Source: Podocnemis expansa
Lineage: Eukaryota > Chordata > Testudines > Podocnemididae
Assembly (NCBI GenBank): GCA_007922195.1
Contig: ML682088.1
Coordinates: 3,055,110 to 3,119,109, forward strand
DNA: 64,000 nt
Direction: 5' to 3'
Shown here: positions 35,164 to 46,300 of the stretch, one piece after another
Position numbering within the stretch: the stretch's first letter is position 1
How the letters are laid out: each line of letters begins with the position of its first letter
Program-made: the position numbers and the translations under genes
The notes under the pieces: model-generated
Told to the model about the DNA's origin: nothing
The model's input: the letters and a program-made list of their open reading frames with translations, nothing else
Databases searched by the model: none

Positions 35164-36095
35164 GGGTTACCAGATGTCCAGCAAAAGGAGGGCATGTCCT
35201 CCTTTTTGCCTTCATGTCCTTGGTCCTTCAGGCATTTTGAAAATAGGTGATTTTGTCCAGCTTTTTGCTGGTCAGGAATAGAACGTTAAAAAACCCCTCT
35301 AACAGCGGCGTTAGGGAACAGGGGATCTTCCCCCAGCGGCTGGAGATTGGAGGTGGTCATATGCACACACCGCTCAATCACAGCTTGGCAACTAGGCCTT
35401 TTCACTGGGAACTCGGGTATCTCTTGACTCTGGAGGGGGTATTTACATGGTTGTCTACATAGCATGGTGGGTTGTAACCCTTTTTTTAACTTGGGGAGGG
35501 GGGTTGTGGGTTCAAGACCTGTTAGAAACACTTATTTTTGGCCCTTGCTCCTTACAAAACTGCTAAATTGGGGGAGGAAAAAATACAGATACTAATAAAA
35601 TGAAGGAAAATAAAGTTTACTATAAATAAAATTACTAACAGGGATCAATTAGATAAAACCACTAAAGGGGCAGGTTTGAACTGGACAGAAACAACTTAGG
35701 ACTTTTTTTAAAAAACTGTAAAAAATGGGCTGCTGTGGAAAATGAAAAATGAGGAGCAAGTTAACTGGTTTTTTTTAGGTACTTTTCATGTTTATATGTG
35801 AAATTTTAGTTTTTTAACTTTAGTCTCATGAACATTAATGGAAGGGTCATAAACTTTCATTCAATGAAAAAATCCAGTTTTCAGTAAAAAACATTTTGGT
35901 AATTTTATTTTAAAATAATTTAAAAACACATGATACTGTGCAGTTTTAATGCTGTGTTCATTAATCGTTACCCATTTTCCATGGCATAATATGATAATAA
36001 CAGTTATATTAATACTACATTTTCTCCACGTCCTCCAATGTCCTCCTTTTTGGACCTCCCTGTCCTTCTTTCCATGCTTTGGTAGCTGGTGACCC
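35164..36095. mobile_element. TA-flanked DNA transposon, 932 bp, non-autonomous
   Basis: Starts GGGTTACCAGATGTCC and ends GGTAGCTGGTGACCC, imperfect inverted ends, with TA on both sides (35162-35163, 36096-36097). Subterminal 'tgtcctcctttttg' occurs near both ends (35203 and 36037). A TA target site suggests a Tc1/mariner-like element, as does the shorter relative at 62554. No coding frame. Confidence 0.65.
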
Positions 36096-36097
36096 TA

Positions 36098-36885
36098 CCC
36101 TTCCCTCATTATTTTCTGTGATAGCTATTTTGTTAGTGACCACTTTTGAAACCTGATAGCCAAGTACTTACATACAACTATATATTGGCATGAATCATAG
36201 TTGGAGCATTTGAACTGAGCATGGTGTTAACTTCAGTGACCAGACCATCATGTTGAGCTTCCTACTTGTAGCACTGTGTTAGTCCCTCTCAGTGCTGTGT
36301 TAAACCTGCTGAGCAATACGTGTTCTAAAATGCTGCCTGCTCCAGTGATTTACTTAACAAATACCATGGGTGCGTGCACAGGTCTTTTACATAGCGTACT
36401 ATTTGTACTCTGAGCTCTATCTACATTGAAGTTATTTTATTTGATGAGCAATAAGAACTTTATGACCACTGGTTTATATAAACATATACATGCAGAAACA
36501 CACATACGTAAGCATAACTTTGCTGTAAACAGCACAGAGTCTAGGTTTAGGTGAACTTTTGCAAAAAAAAGAAAACAGAAGAATGGAGAAAACACATTTC
36601 TTGTCCATAGAAGGACAGATTCACAGAGGGCAACTCTGATTTTGCTTCAGTTCCAAAGAACAAAGTAGGAATTTCAGTATTGCTAAATGAGTTATATATG
36701 ATTTTCATTATGACAGTTTTGCGACTTCTGTTGGGCGTTCTCATTGCGTGTTTTCCTCATTTAATCCTGTTTCGCAGTTGACCAGTAACAATTATTTGTG
36801 TATCAGTAAGTGCAACTTGTGTTAAAACCACTTCACAATGGGACACTGACTGTGTATAACTTGTATTTAGCTTAGACCCACTGGC
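36098..36885. other. Gene-free stretch
   Basis: Nothing supported. Confidence 0.5.
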
Positions 36886-37000
36886 TATCATCCCCAGACG
36901 TGAAGAAAGCTCTGTGAAGCTGGAAAGCTCATCCCCCTTCCATCAACAGACGTTGGCCCAATAAAGATATGACTTCATCTCCTTTGTCCTGAATGATATG
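36886..37000 (+). repeat. Foldback repeat family 2, single arm
   Basis: It carries 'gtgaagaaagctctgtgaag', 'caacagacgttggcccaata' and 'aaagatatgacttcatctcc', matching the right arm of the copies at 41130 and 52077. The left inverted arm is missing here. It contains a hammerhead-like core. Confidence 0.7.
36900..36926 (+). ncRNA. Hammerhead ribozyme relic, family 2
   Basis: Reads G-TGAAGA, then a hairpin with AGCT/AGCT stem (AAGCTCTGTGAAGCTG), then GAAA at 36923-36926. It matches the CUGANGA / stem II / GAAA core except that the first C is G. That C is essential for catalysis in known hammerheads, so the copy is probably inactive. Confidence 0.5.
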
Positions 37001-37569
37001 TGGTATAGCTTGGGAAATTCATCCATGATACTTGAAAAAAAGCACTCACTAATGTAATGGTTGGTATTAAAAATACCAGATTACTTTGCTCAGTTCCCTT
37101 GTACTTAGAAATACTGGTCCCAAACACTGCGGTATTCTAGGCAATTACAATCCAATATTGTCCTTCTTGTTGATTGTTTTGCATTATTTTTATGCTCACT
37201 GAATATTAATAGAATATCAATTATCAGTACAACTGCAGTTCCAGTTACCTTAGGCTACAGTTTTCAAAGTTGGGATGGTTGAAGCTTGGCACCTAGGCCA
37301 AAAGCTAAAGCAATCAGAGCTTAGCGTTTGACAGCTGTGGAACACTCCGCACTTTCGAAATTATAAACACGTTGCAGTGTGTTCAGTTAAACACACACAA
37401 ACTGTCAACCCAGAACAAATCCCTAACAAAACAAATCTTGACACTGCATACACACAATTCTTCGCCTCGCAAAGGGCATGAGAGAAAAACTGAAACACAC
37501 ATGACACACATGAATCACATCTCTGAAGGTGCTACTGGAAGACACTCAGATACTTCGGTGATAAGAAAC
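37001..37569. other. Gene-free stretch
   Basis: Nothing supported. Confidence 0.5.
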
Positions 37570-37757
37570 AAAGAGTCTTCCTGTGGCACTTGTAAAGACT
37601 AACAAATGTATTGATCACATGAGCTTTCCTGGGAGAAAATCTCATTTTGTCAGATGCTTTGAAGATGGGGTAAATACATTTGTTAGTCCTTAAAAGTGCC
37701 ACAGGACTCCTTGCTTGTTTTGCTGAACTAAACTAACATGACTACCCCTTTGGAATT
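37570..37757 (-). repeat. Foldback repeat family 1 (Penelope-linked)
   Basis: Left side 'cctgtggcacttgtaaagac' and right side 'agtccttaaaagtgccacag' are inverted copies; the right end 'gaactaaactaacatgacta' with 'cccctttgga' is the 5' head of the Penelope-like element at 24.0-25.0 kb. It is therefore an internally deleted relative of that element. Confidence 0.8.
37621..37653 (-). ncRNA. Hammerhead ribozyme relic, family 1
   Basis: Minus strand: CTGACAA, then AATGAGATTTTCTCCCAG, then GAAAGCTCATG. The first box has one change (the conserved G of CUGANGA is A). The GAAA box and the start of the short third stem are kept. Confidence 0.5.
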
Positions 37758-37789
37758 TGATAAGGGTAAGGTTACCACCTTTGAAATGC

Positions 37790-37811
37790 AAAAAAAAAAA
37801 AAAAAAAAAAA
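37790..37811. repeat. Poly-A run
   Basis: About 22 consecutive A directly after the family 1 foldback copy. Confidence 0.95.
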
Positions 37812-38567
37812 CCCTTTTTGCCCTACAAGTCAACCAACCACACGGCAAGTCAGCAACACTCTCCCTCCTTCAACAGCTGCGTATAGTGACTCAAATCCTC
37901 TCACACACACACGTGCATGCAGTGTGCTTGCATGTTGGTGGACAGACAGCTGCTGTATTTTCCAACCATTTTGATCTGTTATTGTTTAAGCTGCAGATGT
38001 GGGAACACTGAAGCGTCTTTAGCTGACCACAGACAACTTAAACATTAAATCTCTCAGTATATTGTGATAATGCAAATCTTTAGACCCATGTAAAAAAAAA
38101 ACCCTAAAAGACTAAATTATTTTTCTGGCAACTGGCAAATCAATAAAAATACCAGTCAGCCAGTAACACTAGATAAAAACCCAATGTGGGTGGAGTCGTC
38201 AAATTTTAGGGGTTTTGTTTTCAGAATGTTGCTCCTTCATCTCTCTTTACGATGCCTAAGAAGCACTCTAATTTTCCGAGGGGGTGAGTCCCTCACCACT
38301 CCTGCTGAAGTAAATTTTGGCCTGCTGTGAACAGAACGTAAAATACGGCACATACTTCAAATGCCCTGTGAATCCATCTACGTTGCATACAAGCATTGTA
38401 CAGGCCAAGCAATCGCTTTCCAAAAATAAAGGATAGGAAACCTTTCACACATGACTGTTTCCCTTTCTCTGGAATATGTGCTCCCATATAAAGAGTCATC
38501 TGTAGAGATGGAGGAACACTTTATGGTCTGAACCACCACCACCAATTTTTTTCCAGTGTAGTGTGGC
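37812..38567. other. Gene-free stretch
   Basis: Nothing supported. Confidence 0.5.
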
Positions 38568-38780
38568 CTAGTAGATAAAGCACTGCCAGCACCTCAGAAA
38601 ACCAGGATCCCTATTCTCAGCTCTGCCATTAACCTGCTGAATGACCTTGGGTGGGTCACTTTCCCCCTCTGCACTTCAGTTCCCTTATCTGTAAAGTGGA
38701 GCTGTTGGTTTTGACCTATGTAAAGCATTTCGAGACCTCCTGATAAAGGGTGTACCTAAGAGCTAGGTGTTATTTTTCTT
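38568..38780 (+). mobile_element. MIR-type SINE (plus), near full length
   Basis: Clear MIR order: 'gtggcctagtagataaagca', 'ccctattctcagctctgcca', 'tgaccttgggtgggtcactt', 'ttcagttcccttatctgtaa', then the tail 'aaagcatttcgagacctcc' and 'aagagctaggtgttatt'. Confidence 0.88.
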
Positions 38781-39953
38781 AGTGAATGCATCCTCCACAT
38801 ACATCCAGTGTTCAGGCCAACCTTTAAAACTACCTATGCACTGGCTTATTCAAATGGTCCCTTAAATTAATAATTCTTGACATTTTTTAACAGGCTCGTT
38901 TAAATTCTTATTCATTTGTAGAGTTGAAACTTTAACTTGCTCAGTGTATGAAGTCTTGCACTGACAGAGTCAATAATATGCATAGGAATTAATGGAGTTT
39001 CCACCATTTACACCAGCTGTGAATTTAACTCAATATCCCCTTTCTCACTGCTAGCCTGCATAATCTGTCTTAATACTCGGCGTCTCTGCTAAAAGGGCTG
39101 TGGAAAAGTTACGCTGCCTACAGTTTGGGCCATCCTTTCAAGAGGGAGGTGACATGTCTTTGTCAAGAGAGAAACTTAAGGCCGGGGTACATGCATTTCT
39201 CCACCTGCGGTCCACAGAACGCCACCCTAAGCGGTCTGCAAAAGACTTGAACTGAAACCAACTGACAACAGCATTCAACTGCATATACAAATGATAGATT
39301 TCTTAAAGGGCCCACACTTCCATTTGAAGTTTTCTAAGTGGTCCACAACTCTTTCAGTTTTGTGAGGGAACAAGGCTGGGACCCACTGATCTACACTGGC
39401 CCACAGTTCAGACTACTGAGGGTGTGTGTGGGGGGGGGGGTGTTGGTGGTGAAAAGCAGTGTACACTGAAGTGTTTCACTGCAACTCCTCTGAGTGGAAG
39501 CTGCACGCATGAAGTAAGAGGTGCCTGCTTCATATTAATGCAATCTTGTTTGAAGAGAACTATGTTAATGCACACTATGAATCTTTTAGTCCACACCTGC
39601 AATGTCCACACAGGGGAGCTACAGCATGGCACTTCGGTGCACATTACCCTCACAGTCCTAACTGTGGGACAATGTAGATGGGCCATTGTTCTCATAATAA
39701 TCCCTCTCCCCTTTTGGAAATCAAAACATAAAATCATCCTGTCCGAAAGGTTGATGAAATGTAGACAGAACTAATAATAAAGGGTCAGCCATATGTAATT
39801 AGATATTTGGAAAACCTTGTAACAAACACATGGTCTCTCACCTGGTTTACACAGTCTAACATCTGTAAGACACGTTAAAAAACCAGGACCATCCTACTGC
39901 ATTCAGTAATTTCTTATGTCATTAGTTCTAAGTTAACTCTTTGTTTCTTTTCA
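38781..39953. other. Gene-free stretch just upstream of the NTF3 exon (intron)
   Basis: Probably NTF3 intron. It contains an eroded hAT-like remnant (about 39196-39395, 'cggtccacagaacgcc' and 'ctgggacccactg') and a G-rich tract. No exon is supported. Confidence 0.5.
39421..39446 (+). repeat. G-rich tract (GT)n/G12
   Basis: A short GT run joined to a run of about 12 G, about 510 bp before the NTF3 exon. G-quadruplex formation is possible but only inferred. Confidence 0.8.
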
Positions 39954-39954
39954 G
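39941..39954 (+). promoter_or_regulatory. NTF3: Splice acceptor of NTF3 last exon
   Basis: A pyrimidine tract (TTGTTTCTTTTCAG) ends at AG 39953-39954. The exon then begins ATCTTACAGGTGAACAAG, coding ILQVNKV in frame with the main ATG. This equals the known junction of the longer NT-3 isoform, so the site is well supported. Confidence 0.88.
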
Positions 39955-39975
39955 ATCTTACAGGTGAACAAGGTG

Positions 39976-40746
39976 ATGTCCATCTTGTTTTATGTGATAT
40001 TTCTTGCTTATCTTCGTGGCATCCAATCTACCAACATGGATCAAAGGAGTTTGCCAGAAGATTCAATAAATTCTCTCATTATTAAACTCATTCAGGCAGA
40101 CATTTTGAAAAACAAGCTCTCCAAGCAGATGGTAGATATTAAGGAAAACTATCAAAACACAATGCAGAAAGCAGAGGCTCAACAGGATGTGGATGGAGTT
40201 GAAAATGTGAAATCAGACTTCCAGCCAGTTATCTCATTGGATACAGAACTATTAAGGCAACAGAAACGCTACAATTCTCCCCGGGTCCTCTTGAGTGACA
40301 ATACCCCATTGGAACCTCCACCTTTGTATCTCATGGAAGATTATATTGGAAATTCTGTAATGGTGAACAGAACATCCCGGAGGAAAAGATATGCAGAACA
40401 CAAGAGCCACCGAGGGGAATATTCTGTATGTGACAGTGAAAGTTTATGGGTCACGGACAAATCATCCGCTGTTGACATTAGAGGACACCAGGTAACTGTG
40501 CTAGGAGAAATTAAAACAGGCAACTCTCCTGTCAAACAATATTTTTATGAAACAAGGTGTAAAGAAGCCAAACCTGTAAAAAATGGCTGCCGTGGGATAG
40601 ATGACAAGCACTGGAACTCCCAGTGCAAAACGTCGCAAACTTATGTAAGAGCACTGACTTCAGAAAACAAACTCGTGGGCTGGAGATGGATAAGAATAGA
40701 CACATCCTGCGTGTGTGCATTGTCGAGAAAAATAGGAAGAACATAA
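39976..40746 (+). CDS. NTF3: Prepro-neurotrophin-3 (NT-3)
   Basis: NT-3 is a secreted growth factor that binds TrkC (NTRK3) and p75NTR and supports sensory and sympathetic neurons. The frame from ATG 39976 gives 256 residues. Residues 1-18 are a hydrophobic signal peptide ([18 protein letters not shown]). The propeptide runs to residue 138 and ends in the N-glycosylation site NRT (131-133) and furin site RRKR (135-138). The mature chain starts [10 protein letters not shown] at 40390 and has 118 residues. All six cystine-knot cysteines are present (mature 14, 57, 67, 79, 107, 109), and the receptor-binding Arg in [10 protein letters not shown] is kept. Human NT-3 has 257 residues; the missing one is an Asn in the loop SEN-KLVGW. 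The frame is open upstream to the exon start (39955), coding the 7 exon-encoded residues of the long isoform's N-terminal extension; its first codons lie in an exon not found here. The track's GTG at 39964 is not a start. Confidence 0.98.
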   Translation: MSILFYVIFLAYLRGIQSTNMDQRSLPEDSINSLIIKLIQADILKNKLSKQMVDIKENYQNTMQKAEAQQDVDGVENVKSDFQPVISLDTELLRQQKRYNSPRVLLSDNTPLEPPPLYLMEDYIGNSVMVNRTSRRKRYAEHKSHRGEYSVCDSESLWVTDKSSAVDIRGHQVTVLGEIKTGNSPVKQYFYETRCKEAKPVKNGCRGIDDKHWNSQCKTSQTYVRALTSENKLVGWRWIRIDTSCVCALSRKIGRT

Positions 40747-40910
40747 GTCTGCCTTTCTTTGCTATATAAATTATTACTTTAAATTATATGATATGCATGT
40801 AGCATATAAATGTTTATATGGTTTTATATATTATAAGTTGATCTTATTTATTAAACTTCAGCAAACCTACAGTATATAAGCTTTCTCTCTCAATAAATAT
40901 GAGCAAAAAG
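40747..40910 (+). other. NTF3: NTF3 3' UTR
   Basis: AT-rich 3' UTR after the stop, holding TATTTA-type AU-rich words (near 40845) and ending shortly after the poly(A) signal. The exact cleavage site is inferred. Confidence 0.6.
40892..40897 (+). promoter_or_regulatory. NTF3: Candidate NTF3 poly(A) signal
   Basis: AATAAA 146 bp after the stop codon, followed by a T/G-rich segment (around 40938-40962). Best placed canonical signal; a later one could also be used. Confidence 0.6.
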
Positions 40911-41192
40911 GCACGTGCCTCAGCTGTGGGCAGCTGCAGTTTTATTAGAATTTGTTTGTGACTCTGCTTATCGGCAGCATACGATAATCTTACTGTAAAA
41001 TCTGTGTAACATCAGTATTTTTCATTCAGTATTGTCAAGCCAGTGACTGTCATTTAGTAAACTTGTTAAAAATCAGATACATCTCAAGAGTTGTGTACCC
41101 ATTTCTATCCCCTGCTATATAATTTTCGTGAGACTAGGTGGGTGTGGTAATATCGTTTATTGGAGCAAGTTCTGTTGGTGAAAAAGACAAAC

Positions 41193-41220
41193 TTTCAAGC
41201 TACACAGAGCTATTCTTCAT
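41193..41220 (-). ncRNA. Hammerhead ribozyme relic, family 2, left arm (minus)
   Basis: Minus strand reads A-TGAAGA, then ATAGCTCTGTGTAGCTT with an AGCT/AGCT stem, then GAAA. After it, GTTTGTCTT can form the short third stem and a UH site. The first C of CUGANGA is changed to A. Confidence 0.5.
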
Positions 41221-41228
41221 GCCCAGAC

Positions 41229-41257
41229 CTGAAGAAAAACTCTGTGTACGTCAAAAG
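41229..41257 (+). ncRNA. Hammerhead ribozyme relic, family 2, right arm (plus)
   Basis: Plus strand reads CTGAAGA (first box intact), then AAAACTCTGTGTACGTC with a weakened stem, then AAAA where GAAA is expected. The second box has lost its G. Confidence 0.5.
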
Positions 41258-41362
41258 CTTATCTTTTTCACCAACAGAAGTTGCTCCAATAAAAGATATT
41301 ACCTCATCCCCCTTGTCTCTCTAATATCCTGGGACCAACACAGATACATCAACACTGCAAAC

Positions 41363-43057
41363 CACATATATTTTCATGTTTTAATTAAAAGTGTTAATTC
41401 CTCACCACTGAAAGAAAAACAACGTGGCCTACAGCAAACATTAACATTCCAGCCATTGACTAACTGTAAAATACATTTTCTATATGTCATGCCAGTTTTG
41501 CCACTAGAATTACTGTTGTTTTTCCTCTGTTAGCGTTCCAAAACTGCTGTTAATAACCCAGCAATTTTACTTCAGGTTTTTGAAGCACATTTGTTTCTTA
41601 ACTGGTTTTTAATGTTGCCAATTCCTTTTAGAAGTAATAGGAAAAAATCTAAAATATTTGTAACAAATCTTACCAATGCCAAGAAGCAATCTAAGTGGAT
41701 CATTAATATAATATATAAAAGATGATTTCTTTAGAGTATACTATTTATTGTGATCAGCCTCCTCCTCTCCAGTAATCTATTAACTTCTGCTGTAGCAGTA
41801 CATTGTTTCTTTCTGCCTGGGGTTTTTAAATTAGAAACAAAACTGGTGGTGTCTTAACATTAAAAGAACCTCGGGTTTAGAGCTCTAGTGAAGAAGAATA
41901 TAGTCTTGGACTGGATATCAAAGCTGCACTTTCATTCAAAGCTGCAGTGCTGGTCAGCATCAGTTGTCGATTTTTCACGGAGAACAACATCTGTAGAAAT
42001 GCTTAACCAACCTGGCATTTAAAAGAAGTTCATTAAAGAATTAGTGTTTTTGCTGTGGCATGTAATTAAGAATCAGGTTTTCAAGTAGTCAATTGCTGAA
42101 ATGAATCTGCCATGTCATACAGGCGAGTTAACATTCATGAAAGACAAACATACTGCTATATACCTCACATAGACATTTCTAAATTTTGTGCACAAAACAT
42201 CTTCTAATCACTGTATTGTGATGTAGAAGTGACACTTGTATGCACTGACCAAGAAATTCAGCTGGTGTAAAATGGAGCAGCTTCCTGGAAGGCAATGTGA
42301 CTGTTAACGCTAGCTGAAGATCTGGTTGCTTGTATGTTAACTGCATTATATCATGTACCAGACCCTGCTTCTCTTAGAACATAGGGAAGTTTTATCAACA
42401 TCAACAGAAGCAAGATTGAGCTCCCTATATTATCTATATCTGGTTGGATCTTAAGAATAACACACAAATAAGGAGTCAAAAACTGCTCCCCACTTTGATA
42501 AATCATAATTTCAATGGACCACAGTCAAATTATTAAATGATCACTTTGTCCCTTGCAGTGTCTTCAACATCATTAATTAAAAAGAGAGCCACAGCACCAA
42601 AAAACAGTAGGTGGCCTAATGGCTTTTGTACTCATACCTTTTACCACTGGAAAAACTGCTTCAAAGCCTCAACAGGTCACAGGAGGAAATGAATTGGGTG
42701 GTCTCTCTAATCCCCTCTGTACAGCATAACACATCATAAAAATGTTGTAGAACTGGACCAGATTGCTCATGAGGCCAAGGCCTGGAACTGCAGACCAGAA
42801 TTGGACAACATAGACAGGACTGCATGAGGATGATTGTACACAAACCAGCATTAGGTATGGCTCCCACTAGATCTTATGAGGTGCAAAAAACCCTCAGGTC
42901 CCCTGTTATGTTGTTCAGTACCTCACAGGAGGCATTTAGCACTTTGCAGAATTAAGCCCTAAACTTACCTCCCTCCCCTCAAGCAATAATAATTCTAGTG
43001 TTTCAATACCATGAGAATTATTAAAGTGTAGGATGTGGTTTATAGTGAGAAAATCAT
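41363..43057. other. Gene-free stretch downstream of NTF3
   Basis: Anonymous AT-rich sequence without a supported gene or clear repeat. Confidence 0.5.
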
Positions 43058-43058
43058 G

Positions 43059-43333
43059 GCTTGTCTATATGAACAGTTAGTGTGCAGCAAGGTGGCTTAT
43101 AGATCTACAGTATACTAACTTGTGAGCACTATGGGCCTGTGTAGATCCTGCTGTTAGTGAATTAAAAGTTCCCTTGTGCACTTTTGATTTACTCCTATTT
43201 CAAAGAAAGGATGCTCAAACTTTTATTGCATAGTAGTCAGCTTGCATATCAGTGATTAGTGCATGGCAAGCTACTGAGAGAGAGATTTGTACCCAAGCTT
43301 GCTTGGTGCTAACTGTTCATGTAGATGAACCCT
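43059..43333. mobile_element. DNA transposon MITE with GGCTTGTCTATATG ends
   Basis: The left end GGCTTGTCTATATGAACAGT and right end ACTGTTCATGTAGATGAACC are imperfect inverted repeats. The style matches Harbinger-type MITEs, but I cannot fix the target duplication. Confidence 0.6.
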
Positions 43334-46300
43334 CAGTATCTGATATAGAGCTGGTTGCAATATTTATCACTGTCCTAGGAGCAGTTCAATGGCATTTTAA
43401 AAAAAAAAATACAGATTTTCAATAAAAAAAGTTGACTTTTTTATTGAAAAAGTCTAAATCAATCTTTTTTTTTTAGCCTTTGAAAAAAGATCAGTTTCTC
43501 ACAGAAAAAGAGGAAAGCCAATGCTTTCAATGAAAATTTTCATTTAAACAAATCTTCAATTTTCATTTAATAAAAAGTAAAGTTTGGATGGAAAATTTTC
43601 TGCCAGCCCTGCAATCTATGCTACTCAGGGACAAGCAAGTAGTCTTACATGCAGGCATCTGAGCACTTCAGCATCCAGTGTACACCTATATCTGTATGCT
43701 AAAGGTAGTAATTAACCAACGGAGCTAGTTAGATACCACTATTTACTTTAAAAGACTCGTCATGATTTCCATGGACTTTAGTGGGTCTGTTGCCTTAAAG
43801 GGATAGATTCTGCTCTGAGTTGCACTATGCTGAAGCTACAGGGATTCCACTGAAGTCAATGGAGACAGTAATTCTAAGTTAGATTTACATCTATGCCATT
43901 AAGATCAGAATCCAAAACCTTTACTTGGGTTCTTTAGAAATCAAGCCGGTTAATCATGAAGACCATTTGCTGTTTTCTAATGTAATTAAAAAATGGCCCC
44001 AATGATTCTGACTTTATCAATGCATGGAGTACTTTACAAGTGAATGGTTTCAGAGAAAATGTAGTGCTGATCACCTGAAATGTGTTAAATGAGAAAGAAA
44101 CCTGGTGCATGAGGTTGTTAGATTGACAGTCCTTTTCCAGCTTAGTGTAACAATGAAAAGAAGTGTTACTCTTAGGCTATGATCCAACTCTTACTAAAAA
44201 TCAGTGGAATGATTCCCATTGATTGCAGTGGGAACTGGATCAGGCCTTGAGTGAAGAAAAGCTACACTGTAATTTTATGCATCAGTTACATGTTTTTACA
44301 AATCCTGTGTGTAAGATAGTGTGTGTATTTCACAGCATCTACGCATAAAAAGCCTGTGCTAAATTTGAGCTGTCTGATCCTGCATTGTCGTCAGGGAAAG
44401 TTTTGCTATTGACTTCGGCGATGGCTCAAGGAGGTCCAAAGTTCTCTAGCCAATTTCCTTCTATGAAACACTGAAATGACATAAGTAGCGCAACAGTACT
44501 TGGTAAATTTGGGTCTGTTAAAACTGTCCCATTAGGCAGCTGAAATAACTGTCAGTGTTGTTTTTGCAATATTTTACATTATAAATACATGATTTTTGTT
44601 GCAAAAATGATTGGCTGATGCTCTGGGTTTGCCTATCTGTGTCAAAGTGTGTTTTTTCCAATTTTTTTCTTGTTTTTTACAGTTCATTTGGTAATTGTAA
44701 AAAATGTTCCACTGAGGTTTTGGGAAACCATCTGCATTTATTTTATCACCTTTGAACATATGTTCAGGAATGAAGTCTGTGTAGGCAGTTTAGTGCTACC
44801 TAGAGATTTGTGCTGCTACACCAGGAAGAAACATCGACTGGACTGTACAGTGCATTTGCACAAAACCATTCTCTTAATACTCTGTTATTTCAATGCTTTG
44901 CAATCTGTGTTTCTCACTCAAATATACATTGCATATCTGCAGACAATACCTGACAAGAAAGCTTGATTCAAAGTTTCAAAATTAAGCATTTAATGATAAT
45001 AACCTTGCTTTTTTAACCTTGCAACAAATGCATTTTTACAGAGAACTGAAAATGTATAACCGTCCTTTTCATTTAATAGAAACATTGTGGCAAAAATCAA
45101 TGGGATTCTGCGTTCCCCACACTCAGGACGTGTATGTAATTCATCATGCATGTGGCGGGAAAAGAACAGACCCTTCAGCTTGTGAGAAGTGACGTGTGCT
45201 GGGTCAGGGCCGATTTTAAGCATGGAGGGGTTGTTTTCTGAAATACTTTGCCTGTATTTTGTTACAGCAGATGGCAGAATGATGAAGCAAGCACAGATGT
45301 GATGTAAAAAAGTCAGCCGGCACCACAGCTAACAAAATCTTTCTTAGGAGAGTCTGCAATTCACTGCTGCTATAGGCATGAGGAGTTATTTTAACCAGGT
45401 TGTTACCTAGTTCTGAAGTAACATTCCCTGTTAAATTATTTAAATAAACTTTACTTTTTTGGGCGAAGGGGGGACCTCAGAGGTTCTCTGGATATTGTCC
45501 AATTAGCAAGTTAAAATTGATTGGTTTTGTAGTCTTTAGCTGTTTTGCTATCACTGGTGAACTGTGTACTTAGAAAGGCAATGCCTTAAATGAAGGCTCC
45601 AGCAATTGCCACTAGGGCCAGATCCTCCAGTAGCTGTTGCCATTTGGAGCCACATCACTGCCAGATTCTGGCCAGCTCAAGAACCTCACCCCGGTGCAAG
45701 GAGAACCTTCCAGTTGCATCAAGCTGGCACGCAAGCTATGATGCTCCCACCCTCCTTCTGTTGCCAGTATAGGGGTCATGGATGGATGAGCGGCTCAGAG
45801 TGGGACTGTCCTGTTGAATGGCATACTGGATGCCATTTTGACCCTTTGAACCCATCTATAGCCTGAATAAATCAGCATGCTGAGGCTGCTCTAACTTACA
45901 CTTAGGAACTGGCACTGTGTACGGTGGCCCAAGGATTAAAAGAGCAAAAGTGAGCCATAGACCATCTTTAGTCCCATCCAGACCATTTCCACCCCTTTGT
46001 CTTGCCCTGCATTTTCCTCAGCTGTAGACAAGGATCTCTCCATGAGCAATCTGTCCAAAGACTGAGATGTAGACTGTCAGGATTTTGGTTAAGGGATAGA
46101 GGTCAGTTCCTAGGAACTGAGCAGGCAGCCAAATCTGTAGGTCTTGTCAGGACAAAGGCAAAAAGTCGTGGAAGCTATGCTGGCTCAGGATATCTAAATC
46201 AAAGGAAAAATGGTCTTGTGGATGAGGCAGAGAGGCAAGGTCAGGCATCAAGAACTGGAATGTTTCTGGCTCACTGTGGCACTGTGACACTCAGGCAAGT

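Larger units (their letters stand above)
41130..41362 (+). repeat. Foldback repeat family 2, both arms
   Basis: The left arm 'ggtaatatcgtttattggag' and right arm 'ctccaataaaagatattacc' are inverted copies, as are 'tctgttggtgaaaaagac' and 'tctttttcaccaacagaag'. The tail 'aatatcctgggaccaacac' is the common end of the family. Each arm carries a hammerhead-like core, on opposite strands. Confidence 0.82.

Noticed and set aside
39421..39446. Promoter or G-quadruplex control element for NTF3
   Set aside because: Only a simple G/GT run; no TATA, CpG island or other support, and it lies in a likely intron.
39964..39975. GTG as an alternative start for NT-3
   Set aside because: The codons before ATG 39976 are the read-through of the longer isoform from an upstream exon, not a start site.
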